DNA of 64,000 nt from Tomocerus qinae (lineage: Eukaryota > Arthropoda > Collembola > Entomobryomorpha > Tomoceridae). The stretch spans positions 136,235,875 to 136,299,874 of the forward strand of contig CM034546.1 in the NCBI GenBank assembly GCA_020055645.1, written 5' to 3'. Shown one piece after another: positions 63,508 through 64,000 of this stretch (positions are counted from its first letter, which is position 1; the number at the start of each line of letters is the position of its first letter). The notes beneath the pieces were generated by a model, which ran no database searches, was not told the DNA's origin, and saw only the letters and a program-made list of their open reading frames with translations. Both the position numbers and the translations under genes were made by a program.

Positions 63508-64000
63508 TTAAGCAGAATTAGTCCCTGATGATTCGTCGCCGCCAGAATCGATTGATTTAATTCTGCCGGACCACACCCGATATGATCCACAGTCGACAAC
63601 CTCTTCATAAATTCGTGTTAAAAATCCTTGAGGCACAATCACGGATTGTGAAATTTCTTGCTGAGTAGTCCAAGCACTGCTGAAGTCTTTTGATGTGCCT
63701 TTCTCGGTGGACGAACTACTCCCGAGTCGTTCTTCGATTCGTTTTCGAAGAAGGGCCGAAACTATTTTCAGATTAACACCAGCCTCAGTGTCCACTGCAG
63801 AACTTTTGTCTTTGGACGTGCCTTCCGTGTTTCTGCTGGACCAACCCGTTCCTTTCCGGCTTTCCAGACCTATCCGTAAAGTGTAGGAATACTGCTTATC
63901 AAAGTGACCGTCAGAGTTATCCCCTTCAAAAACCATCGGATAAGAAATATTTGGCTCGCAAGTTTCTGCCTCGTCTTTCTGCTTAACTTCTAATGGGGCA
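63508..64000 (-). CDS. C-terminal part of an unidentified protein (runs off the window)
   Basis: An open frame enters from the right edge and ends at TAA (63510-63508), giving at least 163 residues. It is Ser/Thr/Gly/Lys-rich with alternating polar and hydrophobic residues (KQYSYTLRIGLES, GTSKDFSSAWTTQQE), then QSVIVPQGFLTRIYEEVVDC and YRVWSGRIKS, and an acidic Gly/Ser tail. A strand-rich protein with a VPQG turn is reminiscent of secreted beta-stranded proteins of the aerolysin/ETX type, but this is a weak impression and the N-terminal part is outside the window. No introns in the visible part. Confidence 0.5.
   Translation of the reverse strand, partial: APLEVKQKDEAETCEPNISYPMVFEGDNSDGHFDKQYSYTLRIGLESRKGTGWSSRNTEGTSKDKSSAVDTEAGVNLKIVSALLRKRIEERLGSSSSTEKGTSKDFSSAWTTQQEISQSVIVPQGFLTRIYEEVVDCGSYRVWSGRIKSIDSGGDESSGTNSA

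Overview
This window is animal nuclear DNA. It is AT-rich, with short GT-AG introns, three seven-helix gustatory-receptor-type genes, pieces of ionotropic receptors, an arthropod-type tetraspan, a beta-glucan GH16 protein, a type-B carboxylesterase and many fold-back transposons. I infer an arthropod. Genes of bacterial or fungal aspect that carry introns would fit a springtail-like soil hexapod, but the species cannot be fixed from sequence alone.

Layout: a subtilase (minus, 1.2-2.7 kb) and a small cysteine-cluster protein (minus, 4.1-4.8 kb) come first. A 1.16-kb nested fold-back element and a minisatellite field follow (5.0-7.6 kb). Next is a four-exon free methionine-R-sulfoxide reductase (plus, 9.3-10.4 kb). 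An ionotropic-receptor tail fragment precedes the most striking gene: a seven-exon, 1246-residue protein joining an NB-ARC/STAND ATPase, a TPR-like region and a tyrosine-kinase-like domain whose HRD aspartate is missing (plus, 13.4-18.3 kb). Then come MITEs, a small secreted-peptide gene (21.7 kb), gustatory receptor 1 (minus, 23.7-25.2 kb), a second receptor-tail pseudogene (26.8 kb), a tetraspan gene (minus, 27.9-31.3 kb) whose first intron holds GC-rich fold-back repeats, an endo-beta-N-acetylglucosaminidase H-like GH18 enzyme (plus, 33.1-34.5 kb), a cystine-knot peptide (minus, 35.5-36.0 kb) and gustatory receptor 2 (plus, 38.9-40.5 kb).

A 7.56-kb Helitron (minus, 40.8-48.4 kb) has recognisable 5' TC and 3' CTAG ends and inserts between A and T. 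It holds a protein with thirteen 23-residue repeats, a Rep/helicase reading frame broken by frameshifts, and a 36-bp minisatellite. The 3' end of a second Helitron abuts it. To its right lie a nine-exon carboxylesterase (plus, 50.6-56.2 kb), an eight-exon GH16 beta-glucanase (plus, 57.5-60.1 kb), gustatory receptor 3 (minus, 60.4-61.8 kb) and the C-terminal part of an unidentified protein (minus, 63.5 kb to the edge).

Functionally the genes fall into chemosensation (three receptors plus receptor debris), secreted hydrolases that act on microbial or dietary polymers (subtilase, Endo H-like, GH16, esterase), redox repair (methionine sulfoxide reductase) and a probable intracellular sensor (NB-ARC pseudokinase). 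Three genes (Endo H-like, free methionine sulfoxide reductase, bacillopeptidase-F-like subtilase) belong to families best known from microbes, yet carry introns, so they look like domesticated transfers rather than contamination. Exon structures were worked out by hand from splice sites and reading frame; every multi-exon model listed closes in frame.
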